From Congregicoccus sp964517665 (lineage in GTDB: Bacteria > Verrucomicrobiota > Verrucomicrobiia > Opitutales > Opitutaceae): a stretch of DNA of 33,131 nt. Within the stretch, counting starts at the first letter, position 1; each line of letters begins with the position of its first letter. A program made the position numbers and the translations under genes. The notes beneath the pieces were generated by a model. The model worked only from the letters and a program-made list of their open reading frames with translations, did no database searches and had not been told where the DNA came from. Shown piece after piece: positions 17,676 through 24,459 of the stretch. The stretch spans positions 1-33,131 of the forward strand of contig CAZFCY010000034.1 of NCBI GenBank assembly GCA_964517665.1, read 5' to 3'.

Positions 17676-17817
17676 GTGGCAGCCGACGTCAGGAGGCCGG
17701 GTCTTCTTGTAGGAGCGGCTTCAGCCGCGATGGGGACGTCGGGCAAGTATCGAACGGATCGCGGCTGAAGCCGCTCCCATCTTTTGATCGGGACAGCCTT
17801 CTGACGTCGGCTGCTAC
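17676..17817. repeat. Nested repeats: REP-like pair (copy 4) inside a GTAGCAGCCGACGTCA pair
   Basis: The outer arms are GTGGCAGCCGACGTCAGG (17676-17693) and CCTTCTGACGTCGGCTGCTAC (17797-17817), reverse complements apart from a few changes. Between them lies a REP-like pair at 17709-17780 whose right end has changed (CCGCTCCCAT). The composite fills most of the gap between the BMC-P stop and the aldolase start. Confidence 0.85.
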
Positions 17818-17831
17818 ATGAGAAGGACGGT

Positions 17832-18134
17832 TCATCCGTTGGCGTGCGGGTCGGAGGATTGATGAAAAACCGTGTCCACCAGCGCCGCGCAGTAGGCGTC
17901 GACGGGCGTGCTTCGCGCGAATGGTCGCGTGGCTTCCGCGCCTTCGGAGATCGTGATGATCTGGCCGGGCGACGCGCCGAGTTCGTCGTAAACGACGATG
18001 GCCGGGCCGTGCGGCACGTTGTCCCTGCCGATGGATTTCGCCGTCCAGGGCTGCGCGAGCAACAACCGCTCGCCGCGGAAGGCGGGGTGCCTCACGGAAA
18101 GGGTGACGCGGCCGATGATGGTGGCGAGGCGCAT
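17832..18134 (-). CDS. BMC-P shell vertex protein (EutN/CcmL family), copy 1
   Basis: 100 residues. Forms pentamers that cap the vertices of the polyhedral shell. The fold signature is present: MRLATIIGRVTLSVRHPAF, GERLLLAQPW, then IVVYDELGASPGQIITISEG and a final strand VDAYCAALVDTVF. The glycine-rich loop before the acidic DELGA segment is typical. ATG 18134 matches the usual family start; longer frames read repeat DNA. The preceding leader is pyrimidine-rich with no Shine-Dalgarno motif. It lies between BMC-P copy 2 and the aldolase. Confidence 0.93.
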   Translation of the reverse strand: MRLATIIGRVTLSVRHPAFRGERLLLAQPWTAKSIGRDNVPHGPAIVVYDELGASPGQIITISEGAEATRPFARSTPVDAYCAALVDTVFHQSSDPHANG

Positions 18135-18186
18135 GGGTTTTGGGAGTAGGGGAATGAGGGAGTGAGGAAAGGGTGTCGGTTCTTTG

Positions 18187-18212
18187 CTTACGCTCTTATG
18201 ACTTACGCTCTT
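18187..18212. repeat. Tandem CTTACGCTCTT repeat at a gene end
   Basis: CTTACGCTCTT occurs twice (18187-18197 and 18202-18212). Read on the minus strand this is AAGAGCGTAAG, related to the repeats at 22290-22423 and 29391-29449. The stop codon TAA of BMC-P copy 2 (18203-18205) lies inside the second unit. Confidence 0.75.
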
Positions 18213-18478
18213 GCGCCCTCCGCAGGATCGACCAGCGCCATGACCCACCAGCGGGCGGGGCTGTGCTGGTCTTCGAGGAAATTGCGCGCGTAGGAGCCGT
18301 CGGAACAGACGAGCACTTTCTGGTGCAGGGCGGCGCCGAGTTCGTCGATCACGACAAACGGATCGCCGTCGATCTCGTCTGCCGGGTTGACGGGCTGCGC
18401 GATCAACAGCCGGCAACCGGCGAAGCTCTTGTGCTTCACCGTGCTGGTCACGTAGCCGCGGATGCGCGCGAGTCTCAT
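18203..18478 (-). CDS. BMC-P shell vertex protein (EutN/CcmL family), copy 2
   Basis: 91 residues, a paralogue of the neighbouring vertex proteins. MRLARIRGYVTSTVKHKSF, GCRLLIAQPVN, FVVIDELGAALHQKVLVCSD and WVMALVD match the EutN/CcmL beta-barrel. ATG 18478 gives the standard N-terminus. The last residues and the TAA stop fall within an AAGAGCGTAAG repeat, so the exact C-terminus may have been reshaped by the repeat. Three vertex paralogues in one locus is the known arrangement of PV-type microcompartments. Confidence 0.93.
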   Translation of the reverse strand: MRLARIRGYVTSTVKHKSFAGCRLLIAQPVNPADEIDGDPFVVIDELGAALHQKVLVCSDGSYARNFLEDQHSPARWWVMALVDPAEGARA

Positions 18479-18490
18479 GTCAAAGGAGCT

Positions 18491-18628
18491 TGTTGGAGAA
18501 CCGCGAAAGCACGCGAACAGGGATGGTGAACCACGGATTGCACAGAGGGGCGCAGGCTTCGGAGGCATTGATCTGCGCGCATCTGTATAGTCTATGATTC
18601 ACTTTATTGGCGCCCATTCGCGGTTGTT
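18491..18628. repeat. Imperfect inverted repeat (AACCGCGAA family)
   Basis: The left arm GGAGAACCGCGAAAGCACGC (from 18495) faces the right arm GCGCCCATTCGCGGTTGTTC (18610-18629). The arms belong to the same family as the outer arms at 10253-10400. It fills the gap between pduP and BMC-P copy 2. Confidence 0.65.
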
Positions 18629-18646
18629 CTTCTTCATGGACGGCCC

Positions 18647-20071
18647 TCAGAACATATTGAGGTTCTCCACCATCACGCAGCGGCGGGAGCGGGTGAAGGT
18701 CATCGGCGTGGTCACGCCTTCGCCGGTCGGCGTGGCGACGGAGAAACTCAGGAAACCTTCGCCGCCGAGGCCGAGGCCGGTCATGGACGGGCCGTTCTTG
18801 ATGAAGAGCGTGGTGTCGATCTCCTGCGCCATTTTCGTGAGGTTGCGGATGTTCTGCGAATGCATCACTCCGGTGTGCTTGTAGCCGTGCTCGGTGCGGA
18901 TGGCGGCGGCGATGGCTTCGTCCACATTTTTGACTCGTACGATCGGAATAAATGGCATCATCTGCTCTTCCTGCACGAAGAGGTGTTTCTCGTCCGTCTC
19001 ACCGAAGAGCAGGGGCGTGCCGGCCGGGACGCTGAGGCCGATCGCGCTGGCGAGGACGGCGGCGTCGCGGCCGATGAGCTTTTTGTTCACCACCGGATGT
19101 CCGCAGCCGCCGCCCTGGCCTTCAGCGACGGTGAAGGCGGCCTTGGTCAACGCCTCGATTTGCGCGGAGTCGAGCTTGACGGCGCCGGCGGCTTGAAGGG
19201 CGGCATCGAGCGGGTTCGCGACGGACTCGACCACGAAGACCTGTTTCTCGCCGATGCAGAGCAGGTTGTTGTCGTAGGCCGCGCCCTGGATGATGGAGCG
19301 CGCGGCGCGCTCGATGTCGGCGGTCTCATCGACCACGACCGGCGGATTTCCCGGGCCGGCGCAGACCGCGCGTTTGCCGGTCTTCATCGCGGCCGCGACG
19401 ACACCCGGTCCACCCGTCACGCAAAGGAGCTTTACGTGCGGGTGTTTGCACATCGTGTCGAACGTCTGGAGCGTCGGCTTCACGACCGTGGTGAGCAGGT
19501 CGGGGATGCCGGTCTCGGCGAAGATGGCTTCGTTGTAGCCGCGGATCGCGACCGCCGCGACGCCGCACGCGCCGGGATGCGTGTTGAAGACGACGGAGTT
19601 GCCGGCGGCGATCATGTTGATCGCGTTGCCGGTGAGCGTCGGCACGGAATGCGTCGAGGGCGTGATCGCGCCGATCACACCCCAGGGGGCGTAGTCGATG
19701 ATCGTGAGGCCGAAGTCGCCGCTGAAGGCCATGCGCTCGAGAAACTCCACGCCGGGGACGAGGTCGCCGCAGATGCGGAGTTTTTCGATCTTGTGATCGA
19801 GGCGGCCGATCTTCGTCTCGGCGAACTCGAGTTCGCCCCAGCTTTTCGCGTTCTCGACACAGAGGCGGCGGATGACGGCGATGGCCTTCTTGCGCGCGGC
19901 GATGCCCTGGTCGCGCAACGCCTCGTAGGATTTGTGCGCGGCTTCGACGGCGTCCTCCATCTTCTCGTAGACACCGAGCCCGGTCTTGCCGGTGGCGACG
20001 GCGCTCTGCTGTTGCTGAAGCTTGGAAAGGACTTCGGAGACGACCCGGGAGATGAGCTCTTGTTGAGTCAT
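18647..20071 (-). CDS. pduP: CoA-acylating aldehyde dehydrogenase of the microcompartment (PduP-like)
   Basis: 474 residues. Oxidises an aldehyde, here most likely L-lactaldehyde, with NAD and CoA to the acyl-CoA inside the shell. Residues 1-20 (MTQQELISRVVSEVLSKLQQ) form an amphipathic helix typical of an encapsulation peptide, followed by a short linker. The dehydrogenase fold shows WGVIGAITPSTHSVPT, AGPGNPPVVVDETAD and catalytic Cys272 in NNLLCIGEKQVFVV. It lies between BMC-P copies 2 and 3. The substrate is inferred from rhaA, rhaB and the aldolase; propionaldehyde or acetaldehyde enzymes look alike by sequence. Confidence 0.93.
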   Translation of the reverse strand: MTQQELISRVVSEVLSKLQQQQSAVATGKTGLGVYEKMEDAVEAAHKSYEALRDQGIAARKKAIAVIRRLCVENAKSWGELEFAETKIGRLDHKIEKLRICGDLVPGVEFLERMAFSGDFGLTIIDYAPWGVIGAITPSTHSVPTLTGNAINMIAAGNSVVFNTHPGACGVAAVAIRGYNEAIFAETGIPDLLTTVVKPTLQTFDTMCKHPHVKLLCVTGGPGVVAAAMKTGKRAVCAGPGNPPVVVDETADIERAARSIIQGAAYDNNLLCIGEKQVFVVESVANPLDAALQAAGAVKLDSAQIEALTKAAFTVAEGQGGGCGHPVVNKKLIGRDAAVLASAIGLSVPAGTPLLFGETDEKHLFVQEEQMMPFIPIVRVKNVDEAIAAAIRTEHGYKHTGVMHSQNIRNLTKMAQEIDTTLFIKNGPSMTGLGLGGEGFLSFSVATPTGEGVTTPMTFTRSRRCVMVENLNMF

Positions 20072-20108
20072 GAGAGGGATTGGTCGGAGTTGGGAAAACT
20101 GAAGGAAG

Positions 20109-20208
20109 GGTGGAGTTTTGAGTTTAAGTTTAAGTTGAAGTGGGTCGGGCAGTGGAGGCTGAGGTGGGCGCGAAACTTAAACTTGAAACTTCAACTTAAA
20201 CTCCTCCC
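20109..20208. repeat. AT-rich imperfect inverted repeat (GAGTTTAAGTTTAAG family)
   Basis: The left arm has GAGTTTAAGTTTAAGTTGAA (from 20120). The right arm has CTTAAACTTGAAACTTCAAC (from 20176), then TTAAACTCC. The arms are very low in GC compared with flanking genes. It lies just after the BMC-P copy 3 stop and before the pduP start on the minus strand. Confidence 0.75.
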
Positions 20209-20221
20209 TCCGCGTTCGGGC

Positions 20222-20530
20222 TCAGCGCGTCTTGTATATAACGCGCTTGGCGAGATCGATTGTGTCCACGATGCCGATGATGACGGCGTCGACGGGCGCC
20301 TTGTCGTCGGCCGCGCCGAGGCGGGCGGAGCTTCCCTGGACGACGAGGACGAGATCGCCCTCGCCGGCGCCGAGCGTGTCGGTCGCGACCAGCGTCGAAC
20401 CCGAAGGCTTGAGCTCGGTCGATGCCGGTGAATCGACGATCATGGGGCGGACGAAAAGGAACTTCGCCCCCTGCATTTTGGGATTCTTCTTGGTGGCTAC
20501 GACCGAGCCTTCGACGCGCGCGAGGATCAT
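20222..20530 (-). CDS. BMC-P shell vertex protein (EutN/CcmL family), copy 3
   Basis: 102 residues and closest of the three to the classical EutN/CcmL pattern: MILARVEGSVVATKKNPKM, GAKFLFVRPM, TLVATDTLGAGEGDLVLVVQ, then GSSARL and PVDAVIIGIVDTID. This is the GAGxGDxVLVxxGSSAR core of vertex pentamers. It lies between BMC-H copy 1 and pduP. A 12-base direct repeat (GCGCGCGAGCCG at about 20549 and 20568) lies upstream of the start. Confidence 0.95.
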   Translation of the reverse strand: MILARVEGSVVATKKNPKMQGAKFLFVRPMIVDSPASTELKPSGSTLVATDTLGAGEGDLVLVVQGSSARLGAADDKAPVDAVIIGIVDTIDLAKRVIYKTR

Positions 20531-20667
20531 GGTGGAAACGCTTCTGTTTGCGCGCGCGAGCCGCGAGGACGCGCGCGAGCCGTGGCGGATCGAACGCGCG
20601 AACCGGCGCCGATGCCGGGAAGGCAGGGCGGCGGATTCGAACGCGCGGCGACCCGCGAGGGCGGTTG

Positions 20668-20970
20668 TTATTTCTTGCTGCTCGAAGCCGCCGCGGCGGG
20701 CTTCGGGAGGATCGTGGCGAGATCGGCCTGCGGGCGCGCGATCACGCTCACGGAGACGATTTCGCCGAGCGACTGCGCGGCGCTGCGGCCGGCTTCCGTC
20801 GCGGCCTTGACCGCGGCGACGTCGCCCGTGACGGCGACCGTGACCATCGCGTTGCCGACCTGGACGAGCGGGCCGACGAGTTCGACGTTGGCCGACTTCA
20901 GCATCGCGTCCGTCGCTTCGACAAGCGCGACGAGTCCGCGGGTTTCAATCATTCCGAGTGCCTGAGCCAT
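20668..20970 (-). CDS. BMC-H shell hexamer protein, copy 1
   Basis: 100 residues. A single BMC domain that tiles the shell facets: ALGMIETRGLVALVEATDAM, LKSANVELVG, then VTGDVAAVKAATEAGRSAA and VSVIARP. The pore loop reads VQVGNAM, unlike the KIGSG type of copy 2. A short Ala/Ser/Lys tail (PKPAAAASSSKK) follows the domain. ATG 20968-20970 is followed upstream by only 20 known bases and then the assembly gap. The leader is AC-rich without a Shine-Dalgarno motif. Confidence 0.95.
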   Translation of the reverse strand: MAQALGMIETRGLVALVEATDAMLKSANVELVGPLVQVGNAMVTVAVTGDVAAVKAATEAGRSAAQSLGEIVSVSVIARPQADLATILPKPAAAASSSKK

Positions 20971-20990
20971 AAGTGTGGTGGGTTGAGGTT

Positions 20991-21090
20991 NNNNNNNNNN
21001 NNNNNNNNNNNNNNNNNNNNNNNNNNNNNNNNNNNNNNNNNNNNNNNNNNNNNNNNNNNNNNNNNNNNNNNNNNNNNNNNNNNNNNNNNN
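20991..21090. other. Assembly gap of 100 N
   Basis: Exactly 100 N, the conventional size for a gap of unknown length. It removes the last few codons of ackA and the ackA to BMC-H intergenic region. Coordinates across it are nominal. Confidence 0.99.
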
Positions 21091-22272
21091 GCCGAGTTTC
21101 GCCCAGGCGTTGCGGGCGATGACGAGTTCCTCGTTGGTGGGGATGACGCGGACTTCGACGCGCGAATCCGGCGCGGAGATCACGGCCTCGGTGGCGTGGC
21201 AGGCGGCGTTGGACGCGTCGTCGAGCTTCAGGCCGCAAAAATCGAGGTCGCGGCAGATCGCGGCGCGCAGCTTTGCGTTGTTTTCACCGATGCCGGCGGT
21301 GAAAGCGAGGACGTCACAGCCGTTGAGCGCGACGAGGAAGCGGCCGATGTATCCACGAACCGAGGACACGAAGACCTCGATTGCGGAGGCGGCGTCCTCG
21401 TTGCCGGCTTCGGCGGCGGCGCGCAGATCCCGGAAATCGCCCGAGTCCAGGCCGGACATGCCCTTGAGACCGGCGTTGCTGCCGAGTTGTTTTTCCACTT
21501 CGGCGAGATCGAGGCCGACGTTCTTGATCAGGTGGATGATGGCGAAGACGTCGAGGTCGCCGGAGCGATTGTTCTGCGGAAGGCCGCTCTGCGGGGTCAT
21601 GCCCCAGCTCGAATCGACCACCTTTCCATCGCGCGCGGCGCAGATGGAGGACGAACCGCCGAGGTGGCAGGAGATGACGCGGAGGTCTTTCGAGCCGCGC
21701 AATTCGGCGGCGCGCTCGGTCACGAAGCGGTGGCTCGCGCCATGGAAACCGGTGCGCTTGATATCGTATTTCTTCTCCCACTCGATCGGGACGGGAAAAC
21801 GCGTGGCCGCGCGCGGAAGATGATCGAAAAACGCCGTTTCGAACGTCCCGATGCACGGCAGCTCCGGATAGAGCCGCTGGAACTCGCGCACCGCGTTCAC
21901 GTAGGGCGGGTTGTGCGCGGGGAAGAGCGTATAGAGCGCCTCCATCGCGCCGAGCACGCGGTCGTCGAAAACCTGCGTGCCCGAGATGCCTTGGGCCATG
22001 ACGGGCTTGAAGCCGACGGCCGCGAGTTCGCGAAACGAGCCGAGCACGCCGGCGTCCTGGAGGAGTTTCTCGAAATGCCCGATCGCGTCGCCGTATCCAG
22101 AAAAGCATGACACGCCTTCCGAGGGCGCGGCCCCGGTCGGAGTGAACGTCCAGCTCGATTCGGCCGCTCCGATGCGGTCGGCCCCGCCCTTCGCGAGCAG
22201 CCGCTCGGACGGCATCTCGAACAAGCGAAACTTGAACGAGGTGCTTCCGATGTTGGCGACGAGCAGGCGCAT
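21091..22272 (-). CDS. ackA: Acetate kinase family (short-chain acyl kinase), 3' end in gap
   Basis: 394 codons are visible; typical family length is about 400, so only a few residues are lost in the gap. It transfers phosphate from an acyl phosphate, here probably lactyl-phosphate or propionyl-phosphate, to ADP. Motifs: LVANIGSTSFKFRLF (ATP/phosphate loop), GFHGASHRFVTERA, SCHLGGSSSICAARDGKVV, MTPQSGLPQNNRSGDLD and the C-terminal AFTAGIGENNAKLRA. The gene lies between two BMC-H genes. ATG 22272 is the family start. No encapsulation peptide is visible, consistent with ATP recovery outside or at the shell. Confidence 0.94.
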
Positions 22273-22289
22273 GAAAAGAGCGTGGGTTT

Positions 22290-22423
22290 TAAGAGCTTGA
22301 GAGCGTAAGCTTTTCGAGCGGAGCGGCGGGGAAGAGCGCAAGGCGGGAACGTGAGCGATAAGCACAGACACTGCGCCGGAGGCGCCGCTGGCTTCACTTA
22401 CGCTCTCACAACTTGCGCTCTTA
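22290..22423. repeat. Inverted repeat, TAAGAGCGCAAG/GAGCGTAAG family
   Basis: The left arm TAAGAGCTTGAGAGCGTAAG spans 22290-22309. The right arm CTTACGCTCTCACAACTTGC plus GCTCTTA spans 22397-22423, and the left arm lacks seven central bases. On the minus strand the right arm begins TAAGAGCG, and its first three bases are the TAA stop of BMC-H copy 2. Confidence 0.8.
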
Positions 22424-22705
22424 CTTCTTGTTCAGAAACCTGCCGAGCTGAGCGAGGTCGTCGTGCGGGCGCGGGATGACGTGCACGGCGATGACTTCGC
22501 CGATCGTGGCGGCGGCGGTCGCGCCGGCTTCCGTGGCGGCCTTGACCGCGGCGACGTCGCCACGAACGAAAGTGGTGACGTGGCCGGAGCCGATCTTCTC
22601 CCAGCCGACCAACTCGATGTTGGCGGCTTTGAGCATTGCGTCCGTCGCTTCGAACTGGGCGACCAGACCTTTGGTTTCAATCATTCCGAGAGCTTGTCCG
22701 GGCAT
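22421..22705 (-). CDS. BMC-H shell hexamer protein, copy 2
   Basis: 94 residues, single BMC domain: ALGMIETKGLVAQFEATDAM, LKAANIELVGWEKIGSGHVT, TFVRGDVAAVKAATEAGATA and VIAVHVIPRPHDDL. The pore loop KIGSGH is the PduA-like form, which in characterised shells passes small polar metabolites. The stop codon lies in the start of the neighbouring repeat. The leader CAACACCACATCACC before ATG 22705 has no Shine-Dalgarno motif. Confidence 0.95.
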   Translation of the reverse strand: MPGQALGMIETKGLVAQFEATDAMLKAANIELVGWEKIGSGHVTTFVRGDVAAVKAATEAGATAAATIGEVIAVHVIPRPHDDLAQLGRFLNKK

Positions 22706-22748
22706 GGTGATGTGGTGTTGAAATGCTTCGACCGGCGGCGGCGCGCGA

Positions 22749-23018
22749 TCAGGAGGTGAAAAACGCGAGCAGCTCGGGGCTGGGTCGCGCGATGACGTGG
22801 GCGCTGATCAGCGTGCCGACACGCTGGCACGCCGCCTTGCCGGCTTCGACGGCGGCCTTGACGGAGCCGACGTCGCCCCTGACCACGGTGGTGACGAGGG
22901 CGCCGCCGATGGCGATTTGTTTGATGAGGGCGACGTTCGCCGCCTTGACCATGGCATCGCTGGCCTCGACGAGGCCCACGTAACCCTTGGTTTCGATCAG
23001 TCCGATGGCTTCATTCAT
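22749..23018 (-). CDS. BMC-H shell hexamer protein, copy 3
   Basis: 89 residues, the most compact of the three hexamer proteins: AIGLIETKGYVGLVEASDAM, VKAANVALIKQIAIGGALVT, TVVRGDVGSVKAAVEAGKAA, and ISAHVIARPSPELL at the end. The pore loop reads AIGGAL, different from both other copies. It is the second gene from the presumed promoter end of the block, next to pduL. Confidence 0.95.
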   Translation of the reverse strand: MNEAIGLIETKGYVGLVEASDAMVKAANVALIKQIAIGGALVTTVVRGDVGSVKAAVEAGKAACQRVGTLISAHVIARPSPELLAFFTS

Positions 23019-23050
23019 AGTTTTTTGGGAGTGAGGGAGGGAAGGGGAGG

Positions 23051-23133
23051 AGAATGATGAATGATGAATGCAGAATGTCGGAAACGGCGGCGCGGGCGCG
23101 CTGTATTCAATTCTTCATTCATCATCCTGCACT
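23051..23133. repeat. Imperfect inverted repeat (GATGAATGATGAATG family)
   Basis: The left arm GAATGATGAATGATGAATGC (from 23052) faces the right arm ATTCTTCATTCATCATCCTG (23110-23129). It lies directly between the pduL stop and BMC-H copy 3, within two bases of the pduL TAG stop. Confidence 0.7.
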
Positions 23134-23812
23134 AGCTGCGAGCTGCGGCGCGGCTGCGCTGCAGCTCGCAGCGGACGGCTTGCGCGAGATGGCAGGCGTT
23201 GGCTTCGTCGGTGTCGATGTGCACCTCGAGTTTGAACGATGGATCGACGCGCACGAGAAGGTCGTCGAGCCGCGTGGTGCATTTCTCGCTCTCGACCACG
23301 AGCGTCATCATCTCGCCGCCCTTCACGCCGTAGAAGGCGGCGTCCGACGGGCTCATGTGCACGTGGCGCGCGGCGCGGATGATGCCTTCCTTCAACTCGA
23401 CCACGCCCTTTGGGCCGATGACGACGCCGCCGGTCGTGCCGGCGATGTTGCCCGATGCGCGCACGGGGATGTCGAGGCCGAGGAAGACGGCGTCGGAAAA
23501 CGACAGCTCGATCTGTGTGAGGTCGCGACAGGGCCCGAGGATGCGCAGGTTCGGGATGATGCGATCGCGCGGGCCGACGAGCGTCACCGTGGCGGTGGAG
23601 GCGAACTGTCCCTCCTGGTAGAGCCACTTGTGAACCTTCAGCTCGTAACCCTTCCCGAAGAGAATCTCCATGTTCCCGGGCGAGACGTGCATGTGCCGGG
23701 CCGAGCTGTTCACCACCAGGATCGGAGTCTGCGCCGGAGGCGTTTTCCCGAGCTGGCCGAAGACGGCGTGCCGGACAAGGGACTCAACGAGGTTTCGGTT
23801 CGGGGTGACCAT
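23132..23812 (-). CDS. pduL: Phosphate propanoyltransferase (PduL)
   Basis: 226 residues. Exchanges CoA for phosphate on an acyl-CoA, recycling CoA inside the shell. Metal-binding histidine motifs of the two PduL beta-barrels are visible: NSSARHMHVSPGNMEILFG and IIRAARHVHMSPSDAAFYGV, with LEVHIDTDEANA near the end. The N-terminal VTPNRNLVESLVRHAVFGQL is an amphipathic helix fitting an encapsulation peptide. The 3' end encodes a perfect 12-base inverted repeat (23135-23146 with 23161-23172), giving an Arg/Ala/Ser-rich tail. It is the first gene of the minus-strand block, with a palindromic operator-like site just before ATG 23812. Confidence 0.94.
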   Translation of the reverse strand: MVTPNRNLVESLVRHAVFGQLGKTPPAQTPILVVNSSARHMHVSPGNMEILFGKGYELKVHKWLYQEGQFASTATVTLVGPRDRIIPNLRILGPCRDLTQIELSFSDAVFLGLDIPVRASGNIAGTTGGVVIGPKGVVELKEGIIRAARHVHMSPSDAAFYGVKGGEMMTLVVESEKCTTRLDDLLVRVDPSFKLEVHIDTDEANACHLAQAVRCELQRSRAAARS

Positions 23813-23818
23813 CGGATT

Positions 23819-23858
23819 TATGATCGACTTCGATCATATACGGGAAAAGCGAAGTCAA
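23819..23858 (-). promoter_or_regulatory. Candidate operator and promoter of the microcompartment operon
   Basis: A perfect inverted repeat, TATGATCGA-AG-TCGATCATA on the minus strand (23838-23819), lies six bases upstream of the pduL start codon. Its left arm overlaps TATGAT, a good -10 element. TTGACT at 23858-23853 could be the -35, but the spacing of 14 bases is short. If this promoter is right the mRNA has a very short leader. The regulator gene is not obvious nearby. Confidence 0.5.
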
Positions 23859-23878
23859 CCTTAAACCCGGCGGCAGAA

Positions 23879-23983
23879 GTCGAAAATCAAAGGTCAAAGG
23901 TCGAAAGTCGAAACACGCGGCGAACATGGGAGCGCCTCGCCCTCGCAGGCGGACCTTCGACTTTAAGACTTTTGACCTTCGAC
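23879..23983. repeat. Imperfect inverted repeat (GTCGAAGGTCAAAAGTC family)
   Basis: The left arm has AAAGGTCAAAGGTCGAAAGT (from 23889). The right arm has CCTTCGACTTTAAGACTTTT (from 23954), then GACCTTCGAC. It lies between the response regulator stop, which it follows by one base, and the promoter of the microcompartment block. Confidence 0.75.
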
Positions 23984-23984
23984 G

Positions 23985-24431
23985 CTATTGCTGCGGCGGC
24001 TGTTCGTTCAGGACGAGCCAGTAGAAGCCGAGTTCGCGGACGGCTTCGGCGAAGGCGTGGAAGTCGACCGGCTTGCGGATGTAGCTGTTGGCGCCGAGAT
24101 CGTAGCCGGCGGCGAGATCCTGTTGCTCTTTGGACGAGGTCAGGATCACCACCGGCAGCCGGCGCGTGCGCGGATCGGCGCGCATGCGCTGGAGCACTTC
24201 GATGCCGTCGAGCTTGGGAAGCTTGAGATCGAGCAGCGTGAGGGCGGGCGGATTGCTCGTGTCGCGCCCGGCGAACTCGCCTTCGCCGAAGAGAAAATCG
24301 AGCGCGGCCTGGCCGTCGTTGACGACGAAGAGTTCGTTCGCGATGCGGTTGCGCGCAAACGCGCGCCGGGTCAGCTCGACATCGCTGAGGTTGTCCTCGA
24401 CGAGGAGAATGATGCGATCCTGGGGTGTCAT
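23985..24431 (-). CDS. Stand-alone receiver-domain response regulator
   Basis: 148 residues, a single CheY-like receiver domain: ILLVEDNLSDVELTRRAF (acidic pair), LTLLDLKLPKLDGIEVLQRM (phosphoacceptor Asp in LLDLKLP), PVVILTSSKEQQDL (Thr/Ser switch) and SYIRKPVDFHAF (Lys). The wording resembles the Rcp1-like subgroup that pairs with hybrid or phytochrome-type kinases. No DNA-binding or enzymatic output domain follows, so it cannot itself be the repressor or activator of the adjacent BMC block. It lies 28 bases downstream of the histidine kinase, probably in one operon. Confidence 0.9.
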   Translation of the reverse strand: MTPQDRIILLVEDNLSDVELTRRAFARNRIANELFVVNDGQAALDFLFGEGEFAGRDTSNPPALTLLDLKLPKLDGIEVLQRMRADPRTRRLPVVILTSSKEQQDLAAGYDLGANSYIRKPVDFHAFAEAVRELGFYWLVLNEQPPQQ

Positions 24432-24459
24432 GGAGGTGGTGGCGCGCTGCCGTGCGGGA

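Noticed and set aside
20668..22371. A single fused acetate kinase-BMC-H protein reading through the N run
   Set aside because: The frame only joins because the gap is written as 100 N. The two genes have their own start and family ends.
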